Below, in pieces: positions 33,829-42,538 of a stretch of 64,000 nt of DNA (position 1 is the first letter of the stretch; every line of letters starts with the position of its first letter). The stretch is from positions 1 to 64,000 of the forward strand of contig CAWCJS010000018.1 in assembly GCA_963795795.1 (NCBI GenBank), in the 5' to 3' direction. The stretch comes from Palsa-504 sp963795795 (GTDB lineage: Bacteria > Actinomycetota > Actinomycetes > Streptosporangiales > Streptosporangiaceae). Position numbers and translations under genes: made by a program. The notes beneath the pieces are model-generated. The model had not been told where the DNA came from and searched no databases. It worked only from the letters and a program-made list of their open reading frames with translations.

Positions 33829-35274
33829 TCAGCGGTTTGTCGGCTCGTCGTCCTCGGACACGACCGCGCACAGCCTGGCCAGCGCCGTGGTGTAGGCGTG
33901 CTCGGGCGGACGGCCGTAACCGATCACGAGACCGGCCCGGTCGCCGCCTGCGGCGGGACCCGCTCCGTCGGCGCGGTAGCTGTCCAGTCCGGTCAGGGCC
34001 AGGCCGTGCCCGGCGGCTCTGGTGATGACGCGCCGCTCGGTGTCCGTCGTCGGCAGCTCGAGTACGGCGTGCAGGCCGGCGGCGATCCCGGTGACGTGCC
34101 GGTGCTGGCGGCCGAGCGCGGTGACCAGACGGTCACGGCGGCGCCGGTAGGCAAGCCTGGCCCGGCGGACCTGCCGGTCGTAGCCGCCCGAGGCGATGAA
34201 CTCGGCCAGCGTGAGCTGGTCCAGCGCGGACGGACCGGCGGCGAGCTGGGCCGCCACGGCGTCCAGCAGGTGCGGCGGGACGACCAGCCAGCCGAGCCGC
34301 AGGCTCGGGGCCAGGCTCTTGCTCGCCGTGCCCGCGTAAACGACACGATCGGGCGCGAGCGCCTGCAGGGCGCCGACGGGCTGCCGGTCGTAACGGAACT
34401 CCCCGTCGTAGTCGTCCTCGATTACCACCCCGCCCCACCGCGCGGCCTCCCGGCGGCGCCGCGGGTGCAGGGTCACGCCCAGTGGGAACTGGTGAGCCGG
34501 GGTCAGCAACACCGCGTCGGCCGCGCCCGCCTCGCCGAGGTCGGCCCCGCTGCCGTCGACGGGCAGCGGCCGCAGGCGCAGCCCCTGGGCCAGGGCGATG
34601 TTGCGGTGGGCCTGGTGACCGTACGCCTCGACGGCCAGCGTGCTGGCGCCGCGGGCGCGCAGCGCCCGGCAGGTGACCGCCAGGCCGTGGGCGAAACCCG
34701 CGCAGATCACGATGTGCCCCGGATCGGTGACGACGCCGCGCGCTCGCGCGAGGTAGCCCGCCAGGACCTCCCGCAGCTGCGGGAGGCCACGCGGGTCCGG
34801 GTAGTCGAGCAGCCGGTCGGGAGCGGCGGCCAGGACCCGGCGGGCGGTGGCCAGCCAGGCGCGGCGCGGGAACGCCGACAGGTCCGGCACCCCGGCCCGC
34901 AGGTCGAAGCGGGGCACGGCGGTCTCGGGGTGCGCCGCCTCGTCCAGGTCCGGGCCGGTGGCGGCGCGGCGTTCGGCGACGGAGGTGCCCGAGCCGGTCC
35001 GGGCGGTCAGCCATCCCTCGGCCACGAGCTGGCTGTAGACCTCGGCGACGGTGTTGCGGGCCACGCCGAGATCTGCGGCCAGCGCCCGCGACGAGGGCAG
35101 CCTGGTCCCGGCGCCGAGCCGGCCGGCCCGGATGGCGTCGCGCAGGGCGGTCTCCAGGCCGAGGCGGACGCGATGGCCGGACAGGTCCAGGTGCAGGTCG
35201 AGGCCGCCGACCGTGGCTGTCCTCGCTCCCCCGGCCCTGGCTTCGTCGGAGGCATTGGCCCATGTTTCTGACAT
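33829..35274 (-). CDS. MocR/PdxR-type regulator (GntR HTH plus aminotransferase fold)
   Basis: 481 residues. The N-terminal GntR helix-turn-helix includes RLPSSRALAADLGVARNTVAEVYSQLVAEGWL. The aminotransferase-like domain follows, with IEDDYDGEFRYD and YAGTASKSLAPSLRLGW, whose lysine would bind PLP. Family members sense PLP or amino compounds and control a nearby gene. It is divergent from a carboxymuconolactone decarboxylase/AhpD-like gene with a 48-bp gap, a common actinobacterial pairing that suggests direct regulation. Confidence 0.92.
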   Translation of the reverse strand: MSETWANASDEARAGGARTATVGGLDLHLDLSGHRVRLGLETALRDAIRAGRLGAGTRLPSSRALAADLGVARNTVAEVYSQLVAEGWLTARTGSGTSVAERRAATGPDLDEAAHPETAVPRFDLRAGVPDLSAFPRRAWLATARRVLAAAPDRLLDYPDPRGLPQLREVLAGYLARARGVVTDPGHIVICAGFAHGLAVTCRALRARGASTLAVEAYGHQAHRNIALAQGLRLRPLPVDGSGADLGEAGAADAVLLTPAHQFPLGVTLHPRRRREAARWGGVVIEDDYDGEFRYDRQPVGALQALAPDRVVYAGTASKSLAPSLRLGWLVVPPHLLDAVAAQLAAGPSALDQLTLAEFIASGGYDRQVRRARLAYRRRRDRLVTALGRQHRHVTGIAAGLHAVLELPTTDTERRVITRAAGHGLALTGLDSYRADGAGPAAGGDRAGLVIGYGRPPEHAYTTALARLCAVVSEDDEPTNR

Positions 35275-35322
35275 AGAAGTGGACCTTACCTTGGGGCCGC
35301 TTATCCTCGTAGGGTCGAAGAC
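35275..35322. promoter_or_regulatory. Short divergent promoter region, MocR / AhpD-like
   Basis: Only 48 bp separate the two starts. It contains AGTGGACCTTACC, resembling GTGGACC half-sites reported for MocR regulators, and an inverted relative (AGGGTC) about 32 bp away. Operator assignment is an inference. Confidence 0.4.
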
Positions 35323-35814
35323 ATGACAGTGACAAGCGACACCACGCAGATACCGGTCCGGCTCGACTTCGACGCCTTCGCGGCGGGCTTCGCCCGGGCG
35401 ATGGCGCACCTGGACCAGGCCGCGACCAAGGAACTCGACAAGGCCGAGATCGATCCCAGGCTGCGCGAACTGATCCGCATCCGGGCCTCGCAGCTCAACG
35501 GCTGCGCCTACTGCATCGACATGCACACCAAGGACGCGCGGGCGATCGGCGAGACCGAGCAGCGCATCTACGGGCTGTCCGCCTGGGCCGAGACACCGTA
35601 CTTCACCGCCCGCGAGCGCGCCGCGCTGGCGTTCACCGAGGCGGTGACGCTGCTGGCCGACACGCACGTCCCCGATCAGGCCTACCGGGAGGTGGCCGCC
35701 GAGTTCAGCGAGCAGGAGATCGCCGCGCTGGTCAGCCTGATCGTCACCATCAACGCCTGGAACGCGATCGGCGTCAGCACCCGGGCCTGGACCCCGGGTT
35801 CGTACGAGCCGTGA
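35323..35814 (+). CDS. Carboxymuconolactone decarboxylase / AhpD-like protein
   Basis: 163 residues of the CMD/AhpD fold. The redox motif is NGCAYCIDMHTKDAR with the CxxC-His pattern; TPYFTARERAALAFTEAVTLL and INAWNAIGVSTRAW complete the family. It probably acts as a disulfide-linked peroxidase-like protein. Divergent from the MocR regulator, so likely its target. Confidence 0.9.
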   Translation: MTVTSDTTQIPVRLDFDAFAAGFARAMAHLDQAATKELDKAEIDPRLRELIRIRASQLNGCAYCIDMHTKDARAIGETEQRIYGLSAWAETPYFTARERAALAFTEAVTLLADTHVPDQAYREVAAEFSEQEIAALVSLIVTINAWNAIGVSTRAWTPGSYEP

Positions 35815-35853
35815 CGGCTACCGCCTCTCCGCCTCCGCGCTGGGGTGACCTCG

Positions 35854-35914
35854 GGAGGGGCGGGGGGCCCCGCGAGGGATCGGCCGCGGAGGGGCGGGGC
35901 CTCCGCGAGGGGTC
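35854..35914. repeat. GC-rich imperfect direct repeat
   Basis: Two similar units of about 28 bp (GGAGGGGCGGGG then CCCCGCGAGGG or CTCCGCGAGGG) lie between the convergent AhpD-like gene and a DinB-like gene. It could act as a terminator. Confidence 0.5.
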
Positions 35915-36503
35915 AGGTGCGGAGGGGGGCGGAGTGCGGGCGCCAGTTGGGCTGCGGGTGGCCGGGCAGCTCGGTGCGTCCGCCGGCCCACAACAGTGCC
36001 GTCCAGGGGTCGACGTCGAGCGGGCCGGACGGTGCCTGCGGGTAGAGCCGGGCGAACACCCGGCGGCACACGTCGCGCGGCGGCTCCAGGGTCAGGCCGA
36101 AGCCCTGCGCGATGTCGTTGCCGTGCAGGAGCGCCTCGTTGCAGCCCAGCGCGGCGAAGCCCTCGGGGTCGGCCATCCCGCCCGGGTGAAAGGCGCGGAC
36201 GTGCGCCGGCGACGTGCGCACCATCGAGGCCAGGACGCGCCCGCCGGTGACCGCGAACTCCAGCACCTCGGCCGGGGACGCGTCCTTTTCCGCCGAGGCC
36301 ACGGCGCGCACGTACCTAGCGGTGGGCTGGACAGCGAGCTGCCAGGCGTACGACAGGAGGCAGTCGCCGATATGTTCGGCCGTGTGCCAGCAGTCCCACT
36401 CCAGGGTGCCCGCCCGCACCGACCAGTCCCGATCGGTCACCGGCAACAGGCCGCTGACTACGCACGAGATCGCATTTTCAAGATCACTGGCGGTTACGGT
36501 CAT
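35913..36503 (-). CDS. DinB / maleylpyruvate isomerase-like protein
   Basis: 196 residues with the four-helix thiol-dependent fold: WDCWHTAEHIGDCLLSYAWQ near residue 40 (metal-binding His), CNEALLHGNDIAQGFGL (second His) and a C-terminal TALLWAGGRTEL. These resemble the N-terminal domain of mycothiol-dependent maleylpyruvate isomerase. Ligand and reaction unknown. Confidence 0.8.
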   Translation of the reverse strand: MTVTASDLENAISCVVSGLLPVTDRDWSVRAGTLEWDCWHTAEHIGDCLLSYAWQLAVQPTARYVRAVASAEKDASPAEVLEFAVTGGRVLASMVRTSPAHVRAFHPGGMADPEGFAALGCNEALLHGNDIAQGFGLTLEPPRDVCRRVFARLYPQAPSGPLDVDPWTALLWAGGRTELPGHPQPNWRPHSAPLRT

Positions 36504-37050
36504 GATGGTTCGAGCCTACGGTCATCGACGGGCAGACACGAGCGGTTAGCCAGTAGTGACGCCGATCGGTGCGTTCCGGTCAGATCTGTCCGGAATGTCG
36601 CGCGGCGGGACGGTCAGCGGCGGTATTCGTCGTGGCGGCCCGGACGAGACGATGATGACCATCGAGCACGAACAGCTTCCGCCCGAGCGGGTGGATGACC
36701 ACGGGAACGGGTGGGCCGCGATCGCGGTCCAGATGGGCGACGCCCTCGCGGCACGGTAGGTCCGCCCTCGCGGCGCGGTGGGGTGCGCGCCGGCCTTCGC
36801 GGTGGGGGTGCGGGCCCGCGCTGGCCGCAGACCGGTTCCCGCGGACGGTAACGTGAAACCCGAACGGCGAGAAACGGTCGGGCACCTGTCACCGTTATCC
36901 GGTTTAGGTCATGGCGCCGCCGACCGACTGAGCTGCCTGGTTCTTGCCGGTCCCGCTGCTGTCTTCGGTTACCTTTACCGCAATGAGCAGCGCGGCCGTC
37001 GAGCCGGGCCCGGTGGCGATCCTGGTTGCCCTTTCGCGCGGAGGTGGGCG
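36504..37050. other. Long intergenic region before the tandem sigma gene
   Basis: 547 bp. It holds a possible short rightward frame (36652-36759) and, on the other strand, a stretch resembling a ParB-like signature (VIHPLGRKLFVLDGHHRLV). GGTTACCTTTACCG (about 36967-36980) lies 70 bp ahead of the sigma start and could be a promoter element. Nothing else convincing is seen. Confidence 0.4.
36652..36759 (+). CDS. Possible small protein
   Basis: A 35-codon frame MMTIEHEQLPPERVDDHGNG then WAAIAVQMGDALAAR, with GC-rich third positions (about 88 percent by my count) and a GACGAGACG sequence before it. No known family. The opposite strand has the ParB-like pattern. Either may be by chance. Confidence 0.25.
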   Translation: MMTIEHEQLPPERVDDHGNGWAAIAVQMGDALAAR

Positions 37051-38217
37051 GTGAGCGATGACAAGCATCGCGAACTCGCCGACTGCTATGCCGCCGAAGC
37101 GCGTGACCTGTTCGGGTACGCCTGCATCCTGGCCCGGGGAGTTCAGGCGCAGGCCGGCGATCTCGTCCAGGGGGCCTTTGAAGCCGCGAGCCGGGCCTGG
37201 CCGGTCGTGCGGGGCCTGAACGACGAGCAGCGCTGCGCCTGGCTGCGCGGCACGCTGGTGACCAGCGCGATCAGCGGGTTCCACCGTGAGGCCACGCTGC
37301 CCGAGCGGCTGCCCCACCTGGAGGGCTGCCGTCGCAAGACGCAGGCCGAGCCCGTCGAGCAGGCACTCCCCGCGGACGTGCTGGACCGATGCTGGCGGAC
37401 CATCCAGGACCTGCCGGAATGGCCCCATGCGGTGGCCCTGCTGCGCTGGCATCTGGACATGAAAGAGGTCGAGATCACCGCGGCGCTGGGCAAGGCCGAC
37501 CAGACGGTGAGCCGAGACCTGGACCGGGCGCGGCAGAGGTTGATCGCGGAGCTCGAGCCTGACCACCAGGACCCTGGTGATCCGGATGACGACCCTGACC
37601 ACGACGTGCTGCTCTCCCGCCTGTACCAGCAGGTCACCGCCCGGGAGGAGGCCCGGTTCAGCGAGGACTACGACCTCGTGGCCGGCCTGGAGCGGTATCA
37701 GACCTGGCTGCGGGAGGAGCGCAGCGCGGACGATGCGGTCTATGCGCTGTACGCCGAGCACTACAAGTCGCTGGTGCGGCTGGCCGCCATGCTCGTGCGG
37801 GACACGCCCACCGCCGAGGAAGTGGTGCAGGACGCGTTCGTGGCGATGCACGGAGGCTGGCAGCGGCTGGAAGACACCGACAAGGCGCTCGCCTACCTGC
37901 GGCAGGCCGTGGTGAACAAGTCGCGTTCGGTCCTGCGGCACCGGGTCGTAGTCGAGAAGAATCTCCAGAACGCGCCGCCGGATATGCCGAGCGCCGAGCA
38001 CGGGGCCTTCGCGATGCTCGAGCGGGACGCGGTGATAAAGGCGCTCCGCAAGCTGCCAGAACGGCAGCGCGAGGCGATCGTCCTGCGGTACTACGCGGAC
38101 CTATCGGAAGCCGACATAGCGGCGACGATGAGGATCAGCCGCGGTGCGGTGAAGAGTCACACCGCGCGCGGCATGTCGGCCCTGCGCACCGCCCTGGAGG
38201 AAGAGGACAAGGACTGA
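37051..38217 (+). CDS. Tandem double ECF sigma factor fusion
   Basis: 388 residues from GTG 37051 behind GAGGTGG. It has two sigma-70 ECF modules in one chain. Module 1: region 2-like (7-80, CYAAEARDLFGYACILARG) and region 4-like (110-168, EVEITAALGKADQTVSRDLDRARQRL). An acidic Asp/Pro linker (170-230) follows. Module 2 is canonical: AAMLVRDTPTAEEVVQDAFVAMH (sigma 2) and ALRKLPERQREAIVLRYYADLSEADIAATM (sigma 4), ending SHTARGMSALRTAL. No anti-sigma gene adjoins. The first module has weaker region 2.2 residues, so it may be a regulator of the second. The gene precedes the redox-signalling operon by 133 bp. Confidence 0.85.
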   Translation: MSDDKHRELADCYAAEARDLFGYACILARGVQAQAGDLVQGAFEAASRAWPVVRGLNDEQRCAWLRGTLVTSAISGFHREATLPERLPHLEGCRRKTQAEPVEQALPADVLDRCWRTIQDLPEWPHAVALLRWHLDMKEVEITAALGKADQTVSRDLDRARQRLIAELEPDHQDPGDPDDDPDHDVLLSRLYQQVTAREEARFSEDYDLVAGLERYQTWLREERSADDAVYALYAEHYKSLVRLAAMLVRDTPTAEEVVQDAFVAMHGGWQRLEDTDKALAYLRQAVVNKSRSVLRHRVVVEKNLQNAPPDMPSAEHGAFAMLERDAVIKALRKLPERQREAIVLRYYADLSEADIAATMRISRGAVKSHTARGMSALRTALEEEDKD

Positions 38218-38350
38218 GGGCGGGCCGCGAGAGCGCCGGTGCTACCGCGTGCTGGTGTCTCTGAGCCACGCGGGACCAGCGGGGTTACCGGGAGAGGCGC
38301 CACCACCGTTCGGAATAATGGGTTCCTCCTTTGAATTTAGTATGGGCACT

Positions 38351-40027
38351 ATGCCCGCCTCGGAAGAGACAATCCGTTCCGCGATCATCACCGTCGATGA
38401 TGACCCGGGCGTGTCCCGCGCGGTAGCGCGCGACCTGCGGCGCCGGTACGGCGAGCAGCACCGGATCGTGCGGGCCGAGTCGGCCGCGGCGGGGCTGGAC
38501 GCGCTGCGGCAGATGAAGCTGCGCGGCGAGCAGGTCGCGGTGATCCTGGCCGACTACCGGATGCCGGAGCTGAACGGGATCGAGTTCCTCGAGCAGGCGA
38601 TGGACATCTACCCCGGCGCGCGGCGGGTGCTGCTCACCGCGTACGCCGACACGGGTGCGGCGATCGACGCGATCAACGTCGTCGACCTCGACCACTACCT
38701 GCTCAAGCCGTGGGACCCGCCGGAAGAGAAGCTCTACCCCGTGGTGGACGCGCTGCTGGACGCGTGGCTGACCTCGGACCACCGGCCGGTGCCGGAGACC
38801 AAGGTGGTCGGCCACCGGTGGTCGGCGCGGTCCTCGGAGGTCCGCGAGTTCCTGGCTCGCAATCAGGTGCCGTACCGGTGGTACAACTCGGACGAGCCGG
38901 AGGGACAGCGGCTGCTCGACGCGGCTGGCGCGGACGGGCGCGCGCTGCCCGTCGTGATCACGCAGGACGGCGACCCGCTGATCGAGCCGACCGACGCCGA
39001 GCTGGCCGCCCGGGTCGGGCTGGCGACGACGCCGTCCAAGGACTTCTACGACCTGATCGTCATCGGCGGCGGGCCTGCGGGGCTGGGCGCGGCGGTGTAC
39101 GGCGCTTCTGAGGGGCTGCGCACCGTGCTGGTGGAGCGAACCGCGACCGGCGGGCAGGCCGGGCAGAGCTCGCGGATCGAGAACTACCTGGGCTTCCCCG
39201 ACGGGGTGTCCGGGGCGCAGTTGACCGACCGGGCCCGACGGCAGGCGACGAAGTTCGGCGCCGAGGTGCTCACCACCCGCGATGTGGTCGGCCTGGAGGT
39301 ACGCGGCTCGGCCCGGCGGGTCAGGTTCGCCGATGATTCGTTCATCGATGCGCACACCGTCATCCTGGCCACCGGCGTGTCCTACACGATGCTGGACGTG
39401 CCGGGGCTGAGCGAGCTGACCGGGCGCGGGGTGTACTACGGTTCGGCGCTGACGGAGGCGTCGGCGTGCCTCGGGCAGGACGTCTACGTCGTGGGCGGCG
39501 CGAACTCGGCCGGGCAGGCGGCGGTCTACCTGTCGCGGCACGCGAAGTCGGTGACGATCCTGGTCCGGGGGTCGTCGCTGGAGAAGTCGATGTCGTACTA
39601 CCTGATCAGGCAGATCGCCGACATCGGTAACGTCCGCGTGCGCACCTGCACCGAGGTCATCGGGGCCGAGGGCGACGGGCACCTTGAGCGGCTGACGCTG
39701 CGGGACACGGCGAACGGGTCGACCGAGACGGTCGACGCGCAGCTCCTGTTCCTGTTCATCGGGGGGGCGCCGCTGACCGACTGGCTGGGTGACGTCGTGG
39801 TCCGGGACGCGCGGGGTTTCGTCGTCGCGGGGCCCGACCTGTCCGTGGCGGGCGAGCGCCTGCCCGGCTGGGAGCTCGACCGCATGCCGTACCACCTCGA
39901 GACGAGCGTGCCGGGGGTGTTCGTGGCCGGGGACGCGCGCTCCGAGTCCGCCAAGCGGGTGGCCTCGGCCGTCGGGGAGGGGGCGCTGGCCGTCATGCTG
40001 GTGCATAGGTACCTGGAGAAGAGATGA
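38351..40027 (+). CDS. Response regulator / thioredoxin reductase fusion
   Basis: 558 residues from ATG 38351. Residues 10-125 form a receiver domain with D17-D18, phospho-acceptor D68 (LADYRMP) and K119 (LLKPWD). Residues 150-225 resemble a glutaredoxin-like domain without a CxxC. The rest is a FAD/NAD(P) oxidoreductase: VIGGGPAGLGAAVYGASEG (239 onward), VVGGANSAGQAAVYLS and GVFVAGDAR. It lacks the CxxC disulfide of thioredoxin reductase (GSALTEASAC in its place), so electrons go to another acceptor. The stop overlaps the histidine kinase start (ATGA). Soluble. Confidence 0.9.
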   Translation: MPASEETIRSAIITVDDDPGVSRAVARDLRRRYGEQHRIVRAESAAAGLDALRQMKLRGEQVAVILADYRMPELNGIEFLEQAMDIYPGARRVLLTAYADTGAAIDAINVVDLDHYLLKPWDPPEEKLYPVVDALLDAWLTSDHRPVPETKVVGHRWSARSSEVREFLARNQVPYRWYNSDEPEGQRLLDAAGADGRALPVVITQDGDPLIEPTDAELAARVGLATTPSKDFYDLIVIGGGPAGLGAAVYGASEGLRTVLVERTATGGQAGQSSRIENYLGFPDGVSGAQLTDRARRQATKFGAEVLTTRDVVGLEVRGSARRVRFADDSFIDAHTVILATGVSYTMLDVPGLSELTGRGVYYGSALTEASACLGQDVYVVGGANSAGQAAVYLSRHAKSVTILVRGSSLEKSMSYYLIRQIADIGNVRVRTCTEVIGAEGDGHLERLTLRDTANGSTETVDAQLLFLFIGGAPLTDWLGDVVVRDARGFVVAGPDLSVAGERLPGWELDRMPYHLETSVPGVFVAGDARSESAKRVASAVGEGALAVMLVHRYLEKR

Positions 40028-41493
40028 GCGAGTCCGGTTCTGCGGGCGCCCTGCCTGTCGAGCTCGAGTGCGGCATCGACGAGTTGCGGACCCTGTTCCT
40101 GTTCGAGAAGCTGACCGACGAACAGCTCACGTGGCTGTGCGAGCGGGGGCACGTCGAGGCCTTCCCGGTGGGGGCCGTCTACGCGGAGGGCGACGCCGCC
40201 ACCTGCCTGTACATCCTGCTCGAGGGGACCGTCGTGCTGTCACGGCGGGTCGGGACCGATGACGTGGAGGTGGGCCGGACCTCGGCCCGGGGGTCGTACG
40301 CCGGGGCGTTCCAGGCCTACTTCGGCGACAAAGTGCCGCAGACCTACAACAGCTCGCTGCGGGTGGCGGCGCCGTCCCAGTTCTTCGTGCTGGACGCCGA
40401 TGCGTTCGCCGAGATGATGAACGAATGGTTCCCGATGGCGGTGCACCTGCTGGAGGGTGCGTTCTTCGGCAGCAAGAACTGGGCGCAGGAGATCGGGCAG
40501 CGGGAGCGGCTGCTGGCGCTCGGCTCGCTGTCGGCCGGGCTGACCCACGAGCTGAACAACCCGGCCGCCGCCGCGGTCCGTGCTACGGCGGCGCTGCGCG
40601 AGCGGGTCGCCGGGATGCGCCACAAGCTGGGCATGATCGCGGCCGGGCCGTGGGATCGGACCACCCTGGAGACGCTGATCCGGCTCCAGGAAGAGGCGGC
40701 CGAGCGGGTGCCGAAGGCGCTCGCGCTGACCCCGCTCGAGGAATCGGACCGGGAGGATGCCCTCACCGACTGGCTCGACGACCGCGGCGTGCACGCTGGC
40801 TGGGAGCTGGCCCCGATGTTCGTTTCGGCCGGGCTGGACGTCGCCTGGCTCGATCACGTCGAGGCCACGGTGGATCCCGAGTGCCTCGAGGGCGCGCTGC
40901 GGTGGCTGGGCTACACCGTCGAGACCGAACTGCTGATGAACGAGATCGAGGACTCCACCATCCGGATCTCCACCCTGGTCGGCGCGGCCAAGCAGTACTC
41001 CCAGCTGGACCGGGCGCCGTACCAGGTCGTTGACGTGCACGAACTGCTGGACAGCACGCTGCTGATGCTGTCAGGGAAGATTCCGCCCGGGATCAGCGTG
41101 GTCAAGTCTTACTACGCCGGGCTCCCCCGCATCCCCGCCTACGCGGCCGAGCTGAACCAGGTCTGGACGAACCTGATCGACAACGCGGTGTCGGCGATGG
41201 GCTCGTCGGGTGTCCTGACGGTGACTACCGGGCTGGACCGGGACCGGGATCAGGTGTTCGTGGAGTTCGGGGACACCGGGCCCGGGGTGCCTCCTGAACT
41301 GAAGGAGCGGATCTTCGAGCCGTTCTTCACCACCAAGCCGGTCGGCGAGGGGACCGGGCTGGGTCTGGACATCTCGTGGCGCATCGTGGTGAACAAGCAC
41401 CACGGGGCCATCACGCTGGAATCGGCACCGGGCTCTACGCGTTTCCGGGTGCGGCTGCCGATCACGCAGCTCACGGAGCAAGAGGAGAGCTGA
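40024..41493 (+). CDS. cNMP-binding-domain sensor histidine kinase
   Basis: 489 residues, overlapping the upstream gene by 4 nt. Residues 20-135 are a cyclic-nucleotide-binding-like domain (LFLFEKLTDEQLTWL, AEGDAATCLYILLEGTV). The phospho-acceptor H175 is in LTHELNNP. The ATP-binding domain has LNQVWTNLIDNAVSAM, DTGPGVP and EPFFTTKPVGEGTGLGL. No membrane segment, so it senses an intracellular signal. It is the natural partner for the receiver domain of the preceding protein. Confidence 0.93.
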   Translation: MSESGSAGALPVELECGIDELRTLFLFEKLTDEQLTWLCERGHVEAFPVGAVYAEGDAATCLYILLEGTVVLSRRVGTDDVEVGRTSARGSYAGAFQAYFGDKVPQTYNSSLRVAAPSQFFVLDADAFAEMMNEWFPMAVHLLEGAFFGSKNWAQEIGQRERLLALGSLSAGLTHELNNPAAAAVRATAALRERVAGMRHKLGMIAAGPWDRTTLETLIRLQEEAAERVPKALALTPLEESDREDALTDWLDDRGVHAGWELAPMFVSAGLDVAWLDHVEATVDPECLEGALRWLGYTVETELLMNEIEDSTIRISTLVGAAKQYSQLDRAPYQVVDVHELLDSTLLMLSGKIPPGISVVKSYYAGLPRIPAYAAELNQVWTNLIDNAVSAMGSSGVLTVTTGLDRDRDQVFVEFGDTGPGVPPELKERIFEPFFTTKPVGEGTGLGLDISWRIVVNKHHGAITLESAPGSTRFRVRLPITQLTEQEES

Positions 41494-41841
41494 ATGACTT
41501 CGATTCCGGGCATTGACCCGTCCGTGCCGCCGAGCGGGACCGGGTGCGTGGAGTGCGATGCCGCCGGGGGCTGGTGGGTCCACCTGCGCCGCTGCGCCCA
41601 GTGCGGGCACATCGGCTGCTGCGACACCTCGCCTTCGCAGCACGCCTCCGCCCACGCGGCGGCCACCGGGCACCCGTTCATCCGGAGTTTCGAGCCGGGT
41701 GAGGACTGGTTCTGGAACTTTGAGACCAAGGAAGCCTACGACGGCCCGGAACTCGCGCCGCCGCAGCACCATCCGCTCGACCAGCCCGTGCCCGGGCCCG
41801 CCGGGCGCGTCCCGCGGGACTGGCGCTTCCACGTGCATTAG
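41494..41841 (+). CDS. UBP-type zinc-finger protein
   Basis: 115 residues, its ATG immediately following the kinase stop. Metal ligands match the ZnF-UBP pattern: C18 and C21 (GCVECD), C34 and C37 (RCAQCGH), C42/C43 (IGCCD), H50, H54 (QHASAHA) and H60 (GHPFIRS). In eukaryotes the domain binds the C-terminal diglycine of ubiquitin, but no ubiquitin-like gene is present here. In actinobacteria it occurs next to similar oxidoreductase/kinase genes. Its ligand is unknown. Confidence 0.9.
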   Translation: MTSIPGIDPSVPPSGTGCVECDAAGGWWVHLRRCAQCGHIGCCDTSPSQHASAHAAATGHPFIRSFEPGEDWFWNFETKEAYDGPELAPPQHHPLDQPVPGPAGRVPRDWRFHVH

Positions 41842-41967
41842 CGGGTCCGGGCCTCTTATTGTCGCTCGGCGGTTCGTTGGGGGCGACTGGTCTGGGTGGT
41901 GAAATCAGGGTCGCAATCAGGGTCTTCCCCGATGTCTGGGCCGGGTTGGTGGCGGCACGCTGGGGTC

Positions 41968-42462
41968 ATGACCAGGCCAACCCCGTCCAGTCCGCCCCGG
42001 TCGCACGGTCTTGTCCCGCGGTTCCGCTACGGCTACACCGACCAGCATCTCCGGGTCTCCGACGCCGAGCGCGCCGAGGTGGCCGATCGCCTGGCCGGGC
42101 ACTTCGGCGAGGGCCGGCTCACTCAGGCTGAGTTTGACGAGCGCGCCGGCCAGGCGATGAACGCCAAGACCCGCGGGGACCTGCGCGGGCTGTTCGATGA
42201 CCTGCCGGATCCTTGGCCTTCGGCGGATGCCGGGGTGTCGGCGCGCGGTGCCGCGCGCTCTGTCACTTCTTTGCGCCCGGCGGTCCACCCCTTGGTCCTC
42301 GTCCTGCTCGTGGTGGTCATCACCGCGGCCGGTACGGCCGGGGAGGCGGTCTTCGGGCACGTGGCCGGGCTGAAGACCTGGCTGATGGTGGGGATCATCA
42401 CCGCAATCGTCGTGTACGCGGGCGGGATGCTGAGCCGCTCCCGCGCCACGCGCGACAAGTAG
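41968..42462 (+). CDS. DUF1707 membrane protein
   Basis: 164 residues from ATG 41968. The DUF1707 motif is LRVSDAERAEVADRL then GRLTQAEFDERAGQAMNAKTRGDLRGLFDDLP. Two membrane segments follow (LVLVLLVVVITAAGTAGEA and WLMVGIITAIVVYAGG). The family is common in actinobacteria and probably senses or scaffolds at the membrane; function is unknown. Confidence 0.9.
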   Translation: MTRPTPSSPPRSHGLVPRFRYGYTDQHLRVSDAERAEVADRLAGHFGEGRLTQAEFDERAGQAMNAKTRGDLRGLFDDLPDPWPSADAGVSARGAARSVTSLRPAVHPLVLVLLVVVITAAGTAGEAVFGHVAGLKTWLMVGIITAIVVYAGGMLSRSRATRDK

Positions 42463-42538
42463 GCCCGAGCTTCTTTGCCGCGGCAGGTCCCGACGCTGAG
42501 GTAACGTTTCATCGCCCTGACCGACCAAGGAGGCGGCG

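Noticed and set aside
33133..35271. 712-codon rightward ORF
   Set aside because: Antisense to the MocR gene, Arg/Gly/Ala-rich with no domain.
38285..40006. 573-codon leftward ORF
   Set aside because: Antisense shadow of the receiver-TrxR gene; His/Arg/Val-rich without motifs.
41494..41841. UBP domain as evidence of a bacterial ubiquitin system
   Set aside because: No E1, E2 or JAB peptidase and no ubiquitin-like gene nearby. Only the zinc finger can be supported.
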